The translations under genes were made by a program, and so were the position numbers. 64,000 nt of DNA from assembly GCA_029204045.2 (NCBI GenBank), contig CM055065.1, positions 50,001,553-50,065,552 of the forward strand, given 5' to 3'. Origin of the DNA: Tillandsia leiboldiana (Eukaryota; Streptophyta; Magnoliopsida; Poales; Bromeliaceae). Below the pieces are notes generated by a model. That model saw only the letters and a list, made by a program, of their open reading frames with translations, had not been told where the DNA came from and searched no databases. Of the stretch, positions 45,001 to 56,727 are shown in pieces (position 1 is the stretch's first letter; every line of letters begins with the position of its first letter).

Positions 45001-47142
45001 AACTTAAAATAGAAATTCACAACTTCAATTATACATTGTATTTTGCATGCAAATTAAAGAAAGAGAAAAAAAAAAAAAAAAAAACTTTACTGACAAATAA
45101 CCGGCCATAGATGGCAGATATTATTATCTTGATAAACTGAAGTTGTTGTCATTAACTACATTGTTCCACTCATCATGATGTTCGCACCCTAAAACCTATT
45201 TTACGATAAGGTAATACTTATGCTACATTTCCATGGATAATTGAATATGAAGGCAATACAAAATAATGGTAGTTGAGAAGAACCTTAAGAACTTAGAAAT
45301 AGTAAGTAGAGAAATCAAGTACAAGAAACTGGTTGAAATGCATTTAGTCAACTTGGAATACTAACATGTTGTTGTTCTTCTTCAGCTTATCAAGGCAATA
45401 AGCAAAGCCAAATCAACAAAGCAAGGTATTATAGACGCGAGTTATTATCGCACACCAACCTGAGATTTTGACCAAGAGAGATCAAGGACATCATCTAGGT
45501 GGCCTTCCAAGGAGCAAATGGGCTTCTCGGAGAGCGAGAAGATGGTCTCCGGAATTACAATGTGATCAGGCATAGCTTTCTTACTGCTCTTACCCCTTTT
45601 AGTCCGCTTCGACGGCTGGCTCCTGAGGGAAGCCGATCGGTCGTCCAGCGATCCATTAGCACCAGGAAGAGGAACCAAAGGAGGAGATGATCGCACTGCT
45701 GCGTCTTGCTCTCGAAAGGAGGAGGAAAAGGCATTGCATTCAAGGACCTGCCACACACGAACGATCCGATCCTCACCCGCGCTGGCCAAGTAACGGGAAT
45801 CCAAGCTGAATTTCATGCACCAAATGGAACCCTGGTGGGCATGGATCTCTTGGCTCATGTGGAGGCCTGTGAGCTCCTTGCAGGACTTACCATGCTGATG
45901 AACTTTCAACCTCTCCGACGAATTGGACGAGGAGGAGGAGCTTAAGGCAGAAGCGGACGACGACTTTGCGGCCGTCGTCTCCTTCTCCGAAATGAGTCCG
46001 GTGACAGAGCTGGCGACAAATTTGATATTCTTGAGCCAACCCCCCTTCTTCCTACCACTATGTTTCGAGCTCTTGCCGCCTCTTCCGCCGCCGAATGCCT
46101 GGCGAATGGAGTTATCAGTTTTCTTCGCGCGACGCATCAATTCCTTCACAATGGGGGAATATCCGAGGCACTTCTCGAATTCTTCTAAGCTCAATTGCAA
46201 TCCAGTTTGCGTATCATTGAGGCGGCCCCAGGTCCCGTCCTTGCCGAGCTCGCTGACCACGAATTCCTTTCCGGTGTCCAGGTTCTTGATCCGGCACATC
46301 CCCAGCATCAAATCGCCATCTCCTGCGCCCGATGATCCGGCGAGCCCTGTGAGCTGGGGATCGGGTAGAGATGGTGATCTGAGGGGGTCGAGCAACGAGG
46401 ACGGGGAGGAGGAGGAGCGGGAGAGGGCGGTGGGGGACGGTTTGGTCGAGGGTTTTGCGAGGTGAGTGTCGGATCTGCAGCGCGCGATCGCGGGGTTAGG
46501 CGAGGGCGTCGGCGTAGAAGACGACGCCGATGCTGCTGCGGCCACCGTTGTCGCCAACGCCGCCGCCGCGGCGCCATGGGCGTCGCCGGGAGCGGCGTTT
46601 GGGGACGAGATCGAGGAGAGGCGGCGGGACGCGGCGCGATCGGGGGCATTCCCCCCCGCGCCGCTGCGGCAGCGGCTGAGGCTGAGGAGGGAGAGTCCCT
46701 TCCCGCTCGCGAGGCCCATGCCCTGGAGGAGGCGGCGCCGCCGCTCCTGGATGGAGAAGGGCTCCGCCATCCACATGCCGTAGTCGAACCCTCGCTCCTC
46801 CCCCTCCCCGCCGCCGCCTCGGCCGCCGCCGCGCCCCCCATCCTCCTCCATCGCCAAGGAGCGGATCCGGAACTTGGAGGGAGCGCCCACGGCGGAGGCG
46901 AAGGAGAAGCGCACATCGTCCTCCTCATCCTCCTCGTCGTCGGATCCCGATGAGGGGAACTCGAAGTCGAAGGAGATCCCGGAGGGGACCCGATCTAACG
47001 ACTCGAAGAAGGACTCATCATCGTCGTCATCCTCCTCCTCCTCGCCGGATCCCTCCTCCTCCTCCGCCACCACCTCCTCCGCCGCATCGTCTCCTCCTTC
47101 CTCGTCTCCTCCATGTTCGAGGTTCTGCTTCTTCCTCGCCAT
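42016..47142 (-). CDS. WD40-repeat protein, WDR44-like
   Basis: Seven exons on the minus strand: 47142-45460, 44974-44884, 44744-44587, 44482-44431, 44126-44044, 43103-43010 and 42695-42016. All have GT-AG borders and consistent phase, giving about 946 residues. Exon 1 encodes an acidic N terminus (runs of E and D), a Gly/Ser/Pro-rich middle, MCRIKNLDTGKEFVVSELGK and the first WD repeat (IHAHQGSIWCMKFSLDSRYL, ending VRVWQVLE). Further repeats follow: CSLEGHLDDVLDLSWSKS, DKTVRLWDIE, DDSYFISGSLDAKVRIWSVP and GKYVVCASEDSHVYIWKRE. The last exon adds a Ser-rich tail with a final repeat-like LVVVTAGLGGDIRVYQNFGL. This architecture is the plant transducin/WD40 family related to WDR44, a Rab11-binding scaffold in animals; the role in plants is not established. 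Intron 5 hosts a family A MITE. Confidence 0.92.
43198..43651 (+). mobile_element. MULE-type MITE, family A, copy 5 (WD40 gene intron 5)
   Basis: A 454-bp element lies between TA-rich flanks that give a 9-bp duplication ATATATATA (43189-43197 and 43652-43660). The insertion is into a TA tract, so this duplication is less informative than those of the other copies. The ends are GAGATAATTGCCTGTGTATCC and AAATTGCCCC. The middle is the non-telomeric type. Confidence 0.85.
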
Positions 47143-47364
47143 TGATGGAGCTCGGGAGCGGGGAGAGAGAGAGAGCCACCACCGCTCGCATGGTGCGGGG
47201 TGTTGGGGGGGTGAGAGGAGGTGGAGGAGGAGAGGAGGGGAGGAGGGGATTGGTGGGGCGCTACGCGCTCCGCGGAGGGGAGCGAGGGGAGATCGGAGAG
47301 TTTGGAAACGGTCATCGTGCGCCCGTTCTACAGTCCCCTCTTTCGATCTCATGCGCCTGATGTG

Positions 47365-47372
47365 TTTATATA
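47365..47372 (-). promoter_or_regulatory. TATA box candidate of the WD40 gene
   Basis: TATATAAA on the minus strand, 223 bases upstream of the ATG at 47142, would give a leader of about 190 bases. Confidence 0.55.
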
Positions 47373-48242
47373 CCAACGCGGGGATCGCGACCGTTGGAAT
47401 AGAATTATTGCTTGCACCCGGTGCATGATCCCCCCTTGTACACCGTATCCAATCAAAAATTTCCTTATTACATGGAGGTACAAGAATAAAAAAAAAAAAA
47501 AAAAAATCATGTGACAAAATATTATTGAAAAAAATTATCTCTCCCTTAGATATTATTAATATTTCACTATTCAATATCTGCATAGCCGTAAATTATATAA
47601 TTTTTATTTAGTCAATCACATATTTTATTATTACGAAAACACTATAATTAAATTAAAAATTAATTAAATAATAAAAAAATTACATATATAAATTACTCTG
47701 AAGTAAAGTATGAAATATTATTACATGAATTTTTAAACTCTTAACCAAAATTTAGAATCAAACTAACTGTACTAGACAGCAAGATTAAAAAATATTATAT
47801 TTTTGTATATTTTTAGACTTTGGAATGTTATAAGATAAACTGATTTTGAGCCCTACATCATGAAAAAATTTAGAATATAACAGTGAGACTACATTATCAT
47901 GTTCCTAACTGATTGTTTTATTATAATTTTTATTTTTTAAAAAATTAACTTATAATATAAATGATATGGTGTGACTGGTATATAAAAAATCACTTCTTTT
48001 CTTATAAATTTTAGAAGTTGCCGTGTATTATACGCCTCTATACACCCGGTGCACCCAGCATTTTCTCTACCGGGTCGAAACCCGAGTTTGAGCCCAAAAC
48101 CGGCCTGGGTTAAAATCGTGGGCCCCGCTAGGCCAACCGAATGCCACGTGCAACTCACGTGACCCCTGCTAACTATCTAGGGTTTATAAGCGACCGAGGC
48201 CGCGTCGCCCTATCGCGCTCATAGATCCCATCGCATTCTCAG

Positions 48243-48243
<1 letters not shown>

Positions 48244-48283
<40 letters not shown>
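48244..48283 (+). repeat. (GA)n tract in the cyclophilin leader
   Basis: About 19 GA units end directly at the GGATGAGAATG start context of the cyclophilin gene. A weak TATA-like TTTATAAG lies about 95 bases upstream of the ATG. Confidence 0.88.
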
Positions 48284-48284
<1 letters not shown>

Positions 48285-48287
<3 letters not shown>

Positions 48288-51241
48288 AGAATGGTGGGTG
48301 CTCGGAATCGATCGATCTCGATCTCGAAGCCCGTTCTATGGCTTCTGATGTTCTTCGCCACGATCGCGCTAATCCAGGTTATCTTATACGTACATACTCA
48401 ATTCTTACTCTTAATCTTACTCTTTTTGCTTGCATCGCACTCATCATTTCGATTTTTCTCCGATTTCTTGATCAGTTTTTTTAGATTTATTGCTAATTAC
48501 TTCATCTGAATGCGGCCGTGTGTAGATCCGTGTTTGTGGCAACAAATTTTCCCTCTCAATTATCTATTCTCGATCGAGGAATAGATATAAGCATCATCTT
48601 GAGAAATTAGCAGTTGTTTTAAACGAGTATGTAGTGTTTGTTCACCGATCCGATCATTATTGCATATCAAATCGCATAAAATTCACTTCCGCAGCATCAG
48701 TATATTGGATTTTTTTTTTTTCTTTAGTCTTTTGATTTTAGTAGAAAATTATCTATTAAATTTTCTTGCTACACTTCATTGTTTGAATGGTGGCCCAGTA
48801 CAAGATTTTAATTTGGTTTGAATCTGGAAATTTGATTCTTACAACTTGTTCTGGTTGGATTTAGCACACATTTGGTTTGTGTTATGAATATTTGGAAATT
48901 AGCTAAGTTTTTAATAGATTCATACCTGCTATAGATGCCTAAAACTCTAGGAGGGTGGAAATTATAATTAGACTATCATAGGCTGGTCTCTTGTTTTACA
49001 GTTAGACCTTCTTTGACTAAATTATAGTCACAGTTACAATCTGGACTCGGCCGTATCCCGAGTGATTGACAAAGTGATCTATCCTGCAGTGTTCAAATCT
49101 TTTATTGCGTCCTCGATCGTTGTTTCAAGACCTGATCACTTCAACTTACAAATTACACTAAACACCCAAGTGTGATTGGGTATCCAAACTTTAGATTTTG
49201 AAGTGTGATTGGCATGTTCTGCCGCCTTTAAAAGCAATCAGATATTCAAATTGTTTGTTGTGTTTCAGATCTTTGTTATCCGACCTTATCGCATTAGTCT
49301 AGTTTTGTTTTAGACTTTTAGTACTATAATTATGTGATATCTATCGTTTTCTTTTGTTTACTTATGTTTCAGGCTAAAAGTTCGAAGGAAAGTTTGAAGG
49401 AAGTAACACAAAAGGTTTACTTTGATGTTGAGATTGGTGGGAAACCAGCAGGTGTGTTCATCAACATTCCGTCAGTATCCTTCTGTATACATCCATAAGA
49501 AATGGAATCTAAGCTTGTAGAAGAGTAACATGCTTGTCTTTTCTAAACAATACCTTTTGTCTTATCCCCTCGATGTTTTTGTATGTTGAATTTATCTTCT
49601 TGGATGTTTTCTTACTATCATCAACAATTAATCTGGAGAATTATTAGGCCTATTAGAAACATTGAATACAAAAAGTGATTTGAATTGGGATTTGGGTAGT
49701 GGTAATGGCTTCAATAATGGTTTATAGGAATACTAATTTCCTCTAAATTGCTGATGTTATTATTACCAGGTCGAATTGAGATCGGCCTATTCGGGAACAC
49801 TGTTCCTAAAACAGCCGGTACGCATGTACTAAATAGGACTTTAATTTTCCACTCATTTGGTTTCTTCTTTATGATTTTTGTTGTTTTTGCCTGTACTAAA
49901 TTACTAATAAATGTCCTCTTGAAATCAAGATGAAGCTATCTAATTGTTTGTTGTACTTTTTGTTCACCTTGCAGAAAACTTCCGAGCTCTTTGCACAGGT
50001 ACTTTGCTCTTCTGCCTTCACAGTAGATACAACCTCAGATTTCATGGGTCAAAGCACAAAAAAACACTCTGGCTTGAGTTATTTTGCACATTTTTCACTA
50101 GCATCCAATGATTGTTCCAGAAAATACAATACACTATGACGACTGGCTGTTGATTACCTGCAAACTGTCTGAAGATTGAATGTGTTGTTTTCTGCTATTA
50201 GAAAAATATCTATTTTCGGACTGCTTGGCATAAATACATTCTCTTCTTAATATTATGATGTAGGTGAGAAAGGTACTGGCAAAAGTGGGAAGCCACTTCA
50301 CTACAAGGGAAGCGCATTCCACAGAATCATACCCAGCTTTATGATCCAAGGAGGCGACTTTACACTTGGCGACGGGAGGGGCGGAGAGTCTATTTATGGT
50401 ACAAAATTTGCTGATGAGAACTTCAAAATCAAACACACCGGACCAGGTAATGATGAAGAAGTTGCCATTTTAATTGGGTTTACTGCCTGTTTTGACTGGG
50501 TGGAGCTTCTAGAGAAGCACTACTTAACTAGAGCTGTTTGACGAAGCATGAGCTACAATTCTGTAGCAGAAGTAAAAGCGCCAATTTGAGCTTTTACTTT
50601 CAGGCCTAGTACGCCTTAGGAAAAAAAGTTCAACATGTTTTGTTTGCTAAGTACTTGGTTGTTGCTTCTCGGAGTGGGGAATTCATTTCACAAACCATCC
50701 ATGATAGACATGCATGTAGTGAACAGTCACTATTTTCTCAACCTAAACTTTGTGCTTTCTTTGCATAGGGCTTCTGTCGATGGCAAATGCTGGTCCGGAT
50801 ACTAACGGATCTCAGTTCTTCATAACCACTGTAACGACCAGCTGGTAATTGCTCAATGAACTCGAGTTCTTTATGAACATAATCGTGTCCCTTTATTTGT
50901 GTAGTTAGACGTAATGAATGAAAAGATGTGTTCTGTCGAAAGTATTAATTTTATGAAATCTCACATTCAGTCGAAAGTAACTGCTAAGCTCTGACGGAAT
51001 TCTCCAAATTATAAACAGCATGTTAGTTTGAGGTGTTCAATTTCAGAAAGTTGAAGACTCGTCGATTATTCGGGGAATGTTAATCGCTTTTCGTCGTCAC
51101 AGGTTGGACGGCAAACACGTCGTGTTCGGCAAGGTGCTATCCGGCATGGACGTGGTGTATAAGATCGAAGCGGAAGGACGGCAAAACGGGACACCCAAAA
51201 GCAACGTCGTAATCTCCGACAGCGGGGAACTTCCTCTGTGA
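48285..51241 (+). CDS. Cyclophilin-type peptidyl-prolyl isomerase, secretory pathway
   Basis: Seven exons: 48285-48377, 49373-49451, 49770-49817, 49975-49998, 50264-50446, 50769-50844 and 51103-51241. Phases all agree; about 213 residues. The N terminus has basic residues followed by the hydrophobic segment PVLWLLMFFATIALIQA, a signal peptide or anchor for the ER. The cyclophilin domain starts KVYFDVEIGGKPAGRIEIGL. It carries the catalytic-site residues in FHRIIPSFMIQGGDF and NGSQFFITT, and the cyclosporin-contact Trp in TSWLDGKHVVFGKV. It also has the plant-specific KSGKPLHYKGS loop. It ends DSGELPL, like plant ER and secretory cyclophilins such as CYP20-1 and CYP19-4. No KDEL is present. 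It catalyses Xaa-Pro isomerisation during folding. Confidence 0.95.
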
Positions 51242-52496
51242 TAACCATTTACTCGGCATTCGTAAAGTCGGAAAATCTGCGTGCGTGTTATTAGTCGTCT
51301 TTGTTTTATCTCGGATTCTCGTACACAGTACAAATCGAACCTTTCTCTATCTAACAACAATCTATCTTCCTATTTTAGATACTCCACTTTTCATGTTTTC
51401 GCAAAAACTCAAAAATCTCTGGTTTCACTGAAATCATCTGGAAATCCACATCATGCAACCATGCAGAGTTTGCTGCATACAAAATCATCTTTTTTCTGAA
51501 TTCTCAGTACAGAGTGTTTTGATATATATGAATATCTTATCTTTGCCTTTATATATTCTTTTTGGTGTATGCTAAATTTCTGTGGAGCTGAATCCATTTG
51601 GTTTGGGATGGTTCTGTGTTTGTAAGAACTGTTTATTTCTGGTGGTGTAGGTATAATTTTTAGAAGTTAGAATGAAAATTAAATTTATAATTAGTTATTT
51701 ATAATTTTTTAATTACTATACTGCCTCTTTATTTTTCTTCCCTTCTTATCAAAGAGATGTGTAGTACTTTTTTAATCTCATATTTTAATCTCATATCTTA
51801 TCAAAATTTTAGAGCAAAATATATTGTATTTATTCAATCAAAATATTTTTATTAATTTTTTTCTAAAAAATTAAATATTCTTATTTTTTTTAAGGTCGAC
51901 TAACGGGATTGGATTTTAGATAAGTGTTTTTGATAATTTTAAAATAAATTAAAAAAAAAATTAAATAGTAGTGAGATAAGGTGCAAATAAGCAAAAAAAT
52001 TAATTTTTTTAAAAAATATTATAATATATATTTCAAATGATTTTTATGATAAATAGTAAAATGACGTTATTTTTCTCTCAGAATTACAAAATCCTAATTA
52101 AATTTTAATAAAATTATAAAAAATTTGATATGACAAATAATAAAATAATATTTTTCTATTGCTCAAATTTTTTATACTGTTATTTTCAATATATCAACAG
52201 TAAATAAATCTATATTTTTATTTATTACAATATTATTTTTATGAGATTTATTACAATACTCCTTTGAAAGAGAGATACCCAAAAAAAAACCCCAAACACT
52301 ATCCCACAGATTTATTACAAGATTCCAGAATTATACTGTGGGGATCCAATTCACCAAAAATCCTATCCATGTCGAAACTTCCACATCTCCAAAAAAAAAA
52401 AAAAAAAGAAAAAAAAAAAAAAAGCAACTGAATACAAGAAACCATATCTCTCTCTTTCTCTTCCCCTCTCTCTCTCTCTTCCTCTCTCCTCCCTTG

Positions 52497-52549
<53 letters not shown>

Positions 52550-52588
52550 TCGTATTATACTACGGTGCGTGATCCTCAGATCCACAAA
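51242..52588. other. Intergenic region, cyclophilin to the unknown-function gene
   Basis: Cyclophilin 3' untranslated sequence, then AT-rich spacer (about 51650-52320), A runs (52390-52424) and a CT-rich leader. No gene or transposon was recognised. Confidence 0.75.
52501..52544 (+). repeat. (CT)n microsatellite in the leader of the unknown-function gene
   Basis: About 22 CT units end 45 bases before the start codon. Pyrimidine-rich leaders are common in plant genes. CT-rich patches continue upstream to about 52446. Confidence 0.9.
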
Positions 52589-55500
52589 ATGGGTTTCCTA
52601 CGAAGAATCGCGGGGATCTTAGGGCTCGGGAAGGACGACGCCGCCCATAACGAGGGATCGGAGGGCGCGGGCGAAGGGGGCGGCGAGGGTCGGGCGGCGG
52701 AGGGCGCCTCCAAGCGGGAGGGTGGCTTCAGCGTCCAGGTCCCCGTCGTCGTCGCCGCGGCCGCCGCCGTGGGTGGCGGCGGCCCCGTCCTCGTCCCCAG
52801 CGATCTCGGCGATGGCGGAGTCCAGGTACTAGAGCTCATCCTTGCGATTGTACGCTTAATCGACGATATTTGTTGATCTCTCGTTGTAGATGCGTAGTTG
52901 AACCCTAACGCGTTCGATTTGATTGCTATGTGATAAGATTTCGTGGTTTTATAATCGTAATCTGAGTCATAGGTACTTCTTGGACGTGTAATCCTAAAAT
53001 TTAGCGCGGATTATCGAATTCATCCTCCGAGCTTCAGCTAGGTTTGATTCCTGATTTGATTGGGGAAGTTGAAGAGAGTTGAATTTAACAAAGCAAAGGC
53101 GAAAAATGGTGCGGAGACTAACGCAGGGGCTAAAGTTTAATGCTCGGAGGATTTCGGAGACCAAATTCTTGCAATTGAAATTATAAGGCAAAATCGAAAT
53201 CGAGGTCAAACTTTAGGTATCAAATTTCCAAGAAAAACTGCTGTTTTATATTATTATTATTATTCATGAGCTTGGCCCATGTTGAATGCAACTAGATGAA
53301 CCAAATACTGCCCAATAAGTTGGATCCTAGGTTTTTGAATGTTGTTCGCCTGGAGATTGTTGCATACCATATATATACACACGAATATCTTGACATCAAC
53401 AATGAATAGGTTTTCTTTTTCAGATCTATCTTCTGGTTCTGTTACATAAAACCAGATGTTTCTCGCAGTGTACACTGAAGTGAGTATTTTGACTCTCTGA
53501 AATGATGAATGTGAGCAAACAGTATTTGATTTTGTGCAAACGATTAGCAGAACAATGAGTGTCTAATCATGTTCATGAATCCAAACTGAGATGTAAGTAC
53601 ATGGTTCAATTTGACTTGTTAGGTTTCGCTTGATTTAGATGAGGGCTCAGGTTCAAAGTTGGACCATTAGTCTCCCCATTTTGTTTGATGGGTTTAAATT
53701 CCTATTAGTTTAGCGATTCTAGTAAGATCAAGATTTGAGGTGGAATTTTGTAAATAAGACCAATGAATAAAAGTATGGTGAAGTTAGGGTTTTACTCTAG
53801 CATATTCTTTTTGTCGTCCTCTGTTTTGCCATGGCCGGTTCCTCTCTACAGAAGCAAAATCTGATTGGGTTCTTCTATGATATGATGTGTTCACTTTTTA
53901 CCTGGACAGTGCGGGAAAAGACATGAATGTGATTGATTTTCTTCAATTTTAGACATGAAAGAGTAGGCGAACTCTGTGAGTTGTTTAATTTTGTAAGATC
54001 TGAAGTGTAATGGTGAATTTGTTGTGATTTGAGAGTGAATGAGTAGCTCCATGAAGAAATGCATGGGGAAGAGAAAGGCAACAAACCAGTCCATTATGGC
54101 ACTAATGTAGAGTTCCAATACATTAACTTTGTTTGATATTGGTCTTTGTCTATTTGGTCCTGCTTTTGCTTCTATTTTCTGCTTGAGAGAAGCCTCATCT
54201 AGTAGTGTGTTCTGCAGATAAAGCTAGTCTACACCTTTTGTTTCAACAACTACACCTTATAACAGGGCCAAACAGGCCCAAAAACCCACAATAGATTGCC
54301 TATAGTACACCTAGAAATATGTGGGAGCACTTTTTACACTAACACATATTAATCTAAATAAGATTAATGATATGCCCTAAATTTGACACCTTCCTATTGT
54401 TGGCTATTTATTTATGGATTAAATAGGTCCAACTTCCTGCCTCGTGACAATAGGCCCAGGAGACTAATAAGTTGAGTTGGGTGAGCCTAATAAGTTGAGT
54501 GGGGCTGCGGTCCACAATAGACCTAACGGCAAGAGGCCCAACAATAGACCCAACGTCCAGGTGGGTTGAGTCCGGTCGAGACCCGTGGGCGCTGTGTCTG
54601 TACGCTTTAAGTGAATTGGTTGCGTATTTCTAACAGCTCGAGCTTTTGGGATTAATGGTTAGCGCCAACGATCCGACAAGTGGTATCAGAGACAGTGGCA
54701 CGGGTTCGATTCCCACACGGTGCAGGTGTTGGGAGGGGGATTGTTGGCTATTTATTTATGGATTAAATAGGTCCAACTTCCTGCCTCGTGACAATAGGCC
54801 CAGGAGACTAATAAGTTGAGTTGGGTGAGCCTAATAAGTTGAGTGGGGCTGCGGTCCACAATAGACCTAACGGCAAGAGGCCCACCAATAGACCCAACGT
54901 CCAGGTGGGTTGAGTCCGGTCGAGACCCGTGGGCGCTGTGTTTGTACGCTTTAAGTGAAATTGGTTGCGTATTTCTAACCGCTCGAGCTTTTGGGATTAA
55001 TGGTCAGCGGCAACGATCCGACACCTATTGTATCTGTAGTGCCTGTACACTTATTCAACAAGGAATTCATACTATCTAGTTGGAAAGAGGGAGAGAAAAA
55101 GAAAAGCATTATTGCCTGGACCTGGGCAATGAGATCATCCACCCCATCTTTGCTCTGAATCCCTCATGTGCGACTTGCAGATTTTCTTGATTTGAAATTT
55201 TTTTTTCTATTAAAGTGAGTTGGGTGGTTTGGTTCGAAGTATGAGATGAGATGTTGGGAGATGAACTTTTGATGGTCACAAGCTGGCATGGATGAGCCAG
55301 GTCCCCAGCTAAGGGATAAATTACCGTGTTTGCTTTGGTTCAGAGAGTAAAATTTGTACCTATATAGCTTGGTGGAAATACGGATAACCCTTTGTTCAAA
55401 CTAGTAGTTTTTAAAAAAGTAGACTTGTCGCATCAAAGATATTGCCTTCAATACTTCTTCTAACTAGAGTCCATTTGTTGTCCGAGTATCGCTTCTTATG

Positions 55501-55894
55501 TTGCTTTGTGTTACTGAACCTGCCAAAATCTTTACCATTGCCGTGTTTTTAGCCATAAAGTTGGCAATATTTGTCCAATTCTTTGCACCTTTTTGAATTT
55601 AGTTAGCAGCGGTGCTGATATCCCGCGTCTTAACCTTTCTTGAATCAGGGGTTCAAGTGGTACACGAGAAGACTAAGAATCGACGAGGATGGCGATGTGG
55701 CGGATGAGTTCTTGGATGAGATTTTGCCGGAGATCTCCAGCGATTACAACAGCAACCAGATAGCAGCGGCGCCTAAATTCCAGGTGAAGTATAACACCAT
55801 ACCCATCGCCCTGTCGGTGAGAAAACAGACGGTCGCTACTAACGGGAATATTTACCAAAGTTTGGAGCACCAAGGTCAGCTAAAATGGGTATGA
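52589..55894 (+). CDS. Conserved plant protein of unknown function
   Basis: Two exons, 52589-52825 (79 codons) and 55649-55894 (81 codons plus stop), joined in phase 0 across a 2.8-kb intron; about 160 residues. The N terminus MGFLRRIAGILGLGKDDA could be myristoylated only poorly (Phe at position 3) and looks like an amphipathic helix. A Gly/Glu/Ala-rich linker and VQVPVVVAAAAAVGGGGPVL follow, then exon 2 with GFKWYTRRLRIDEDGDVADE and FLDEILPEI. The WY-RRLRIDEDGDVADEFLDE block is the conserved core of this plant family as I know it; no function is established. The tail after PKFQVKYNTIPIAL is less conserved-looking. The intron hosts the TRIM element. Confidence 0.82.
54681..54691 (+). other. 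Primer-binding site for initiator tRNA-Met
   Basis: TGGTATCAGAG is complementary to the 3' end of plant initiator tRNA-Met, the usual primer of Copia-type and TRIM elements. It lies two bases inside the left LTR. Confidence 0.92.
54707..54719 (+). promoter_or_regulatory. tRNA B-box-like / T-arm-like motif inside the TRIM interior
   Basis: GGGTTCGATTCCC matches the tRNA B-box consensus GGTTCGANTCC and can fold as a T-arm. No A box or full tRNA cloverleaf was found at a normal spacing, so this is not a tRNA gene. It may be a relic of tRNA copied with the primer or chance. Confidence 0.55.
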
Positions 55895-56727
55895 AAAAAA
55901 GGGAAGGAAAAAAATTGCCCTAGATCACATTAGTCTTAGCCTTCGCGTGGAGAATTCGGAGTTTTGGACGCGCCGACTGTACGGGGCGGCTAAAAGGAGC
56001 ATTGAAATTTTAATCAGCGGTTGTTCTCGGAGTTCGATCAATGTGTGAAGTCAAAACTGATATTACTGCTCCACGAAACTAGCGAATTGTTTTACTGATA
56101 TGCGATTGAAATTGATTCAGGGGGTTGATCAGATAGAAGTGTATTTGGGCAAATTCGGTCATTGTAAGCTTTCCGATGCTTTGGAGCTTCGACATCTTCG
56201 GAGCTTTTCGTGTTTGTATTATTGGTTAATGATGTGACAGAACTTTTATTCAAAAAGGATGCTCATAAAGTTTGTCATTTTAGTACAATTTTTTTTTCTT
56301 TTTTTTTTTTTTCTGTAGATCCTGCATTTCTTATCACTTTGTTTGGTTGTCGAGATAAGATTTCTTTTGAATAACTGCATACGACATAAGCTATCGCTGA
56401 ATAACTTCTTTTTCGGCAATTGAGCGGGATCTGGTCGAGTTTTCGGATGTTTATGATTATGAAATAAATGTTGTTTGTTCTTGTGATTTAGAACTATGTA
56501 GTATGACAAATTTTATTGATAACTTTTGGAAAATTCAACTACTACATGACCATTTTTTTTTTGTTTTTTTTATTTTAAACCCTACTTGCTCTAACCAAAT
56601 CTATCTTCTCAGCTGACTCAAAACAAAACATGCATGCAAAGAACCTTCTCCTTTTCAGAAACAAGAAAAAAAAACTGGAAAACCAAAACAGAGATTGAAT
56701 CAACCAACATGACCAGGAACAAGAACA
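55895..56727. other. Intergenic region between two converging genes
   Basis: It contains the 3' untranslated ends of the unknown-function gene and, on the other strand, the PMEI gene. It has A/T runs at 56288-56311 and 56559-56570, and no other feature. Confidence 0.75.

Larger units (their letters stand above)
47143..48284. other. Divergent promoter region, WD40 gene and cyclophilin gene
   Basis: The two genes are transcribed away from each other from this 1.1-kb interval. It contains TATA-type elements near both sides, an A run (about 47490-47506), AT-rich DNA (47510-47990) and a (GA)n leader tract. No other gene is seen. Confidence 0.75.
54398..55023 (+). mobile_element. Complete TRIM retroelement (two LTRs, 63-bp interior)
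   Basis: Two direct LTRs, 54398-54678 (281 bp) and 54742-55023 (282 bp), each start TGTTGGCTATTT and end GATCCGACA. They differ at only about half a dozen positions. The element is flanked by a perfect 5-bp duplication CCTAT (54393-54397 and 55024-55028). The 63-bp interior has the primer-binding site TGGTATCAGAG two bases after the left LTR and a purine tract GGGAGGGGGA just before the right LTR. There is no coding capacity, so movement must have used another element's proteins. It lies in the intron of the unknown-function gene, in sense orientation. Confidence 0.95.

Noticed and set aside
46308..47428. Long open frames on the plus strand and in other minus frames
   Set aside because: These are shadows of the GC-rich first exon of the WD40 gene, whose minus-strand frame carries the recognisable WD repeats.
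54707..54719. Possible tRNA gene from the GGTTCGATTCC motif
   Set aside because: There is no A box, anticodon arm or acceptor stem at a suitable spacing, and it sits between two LTRs beside a primer-binding site.
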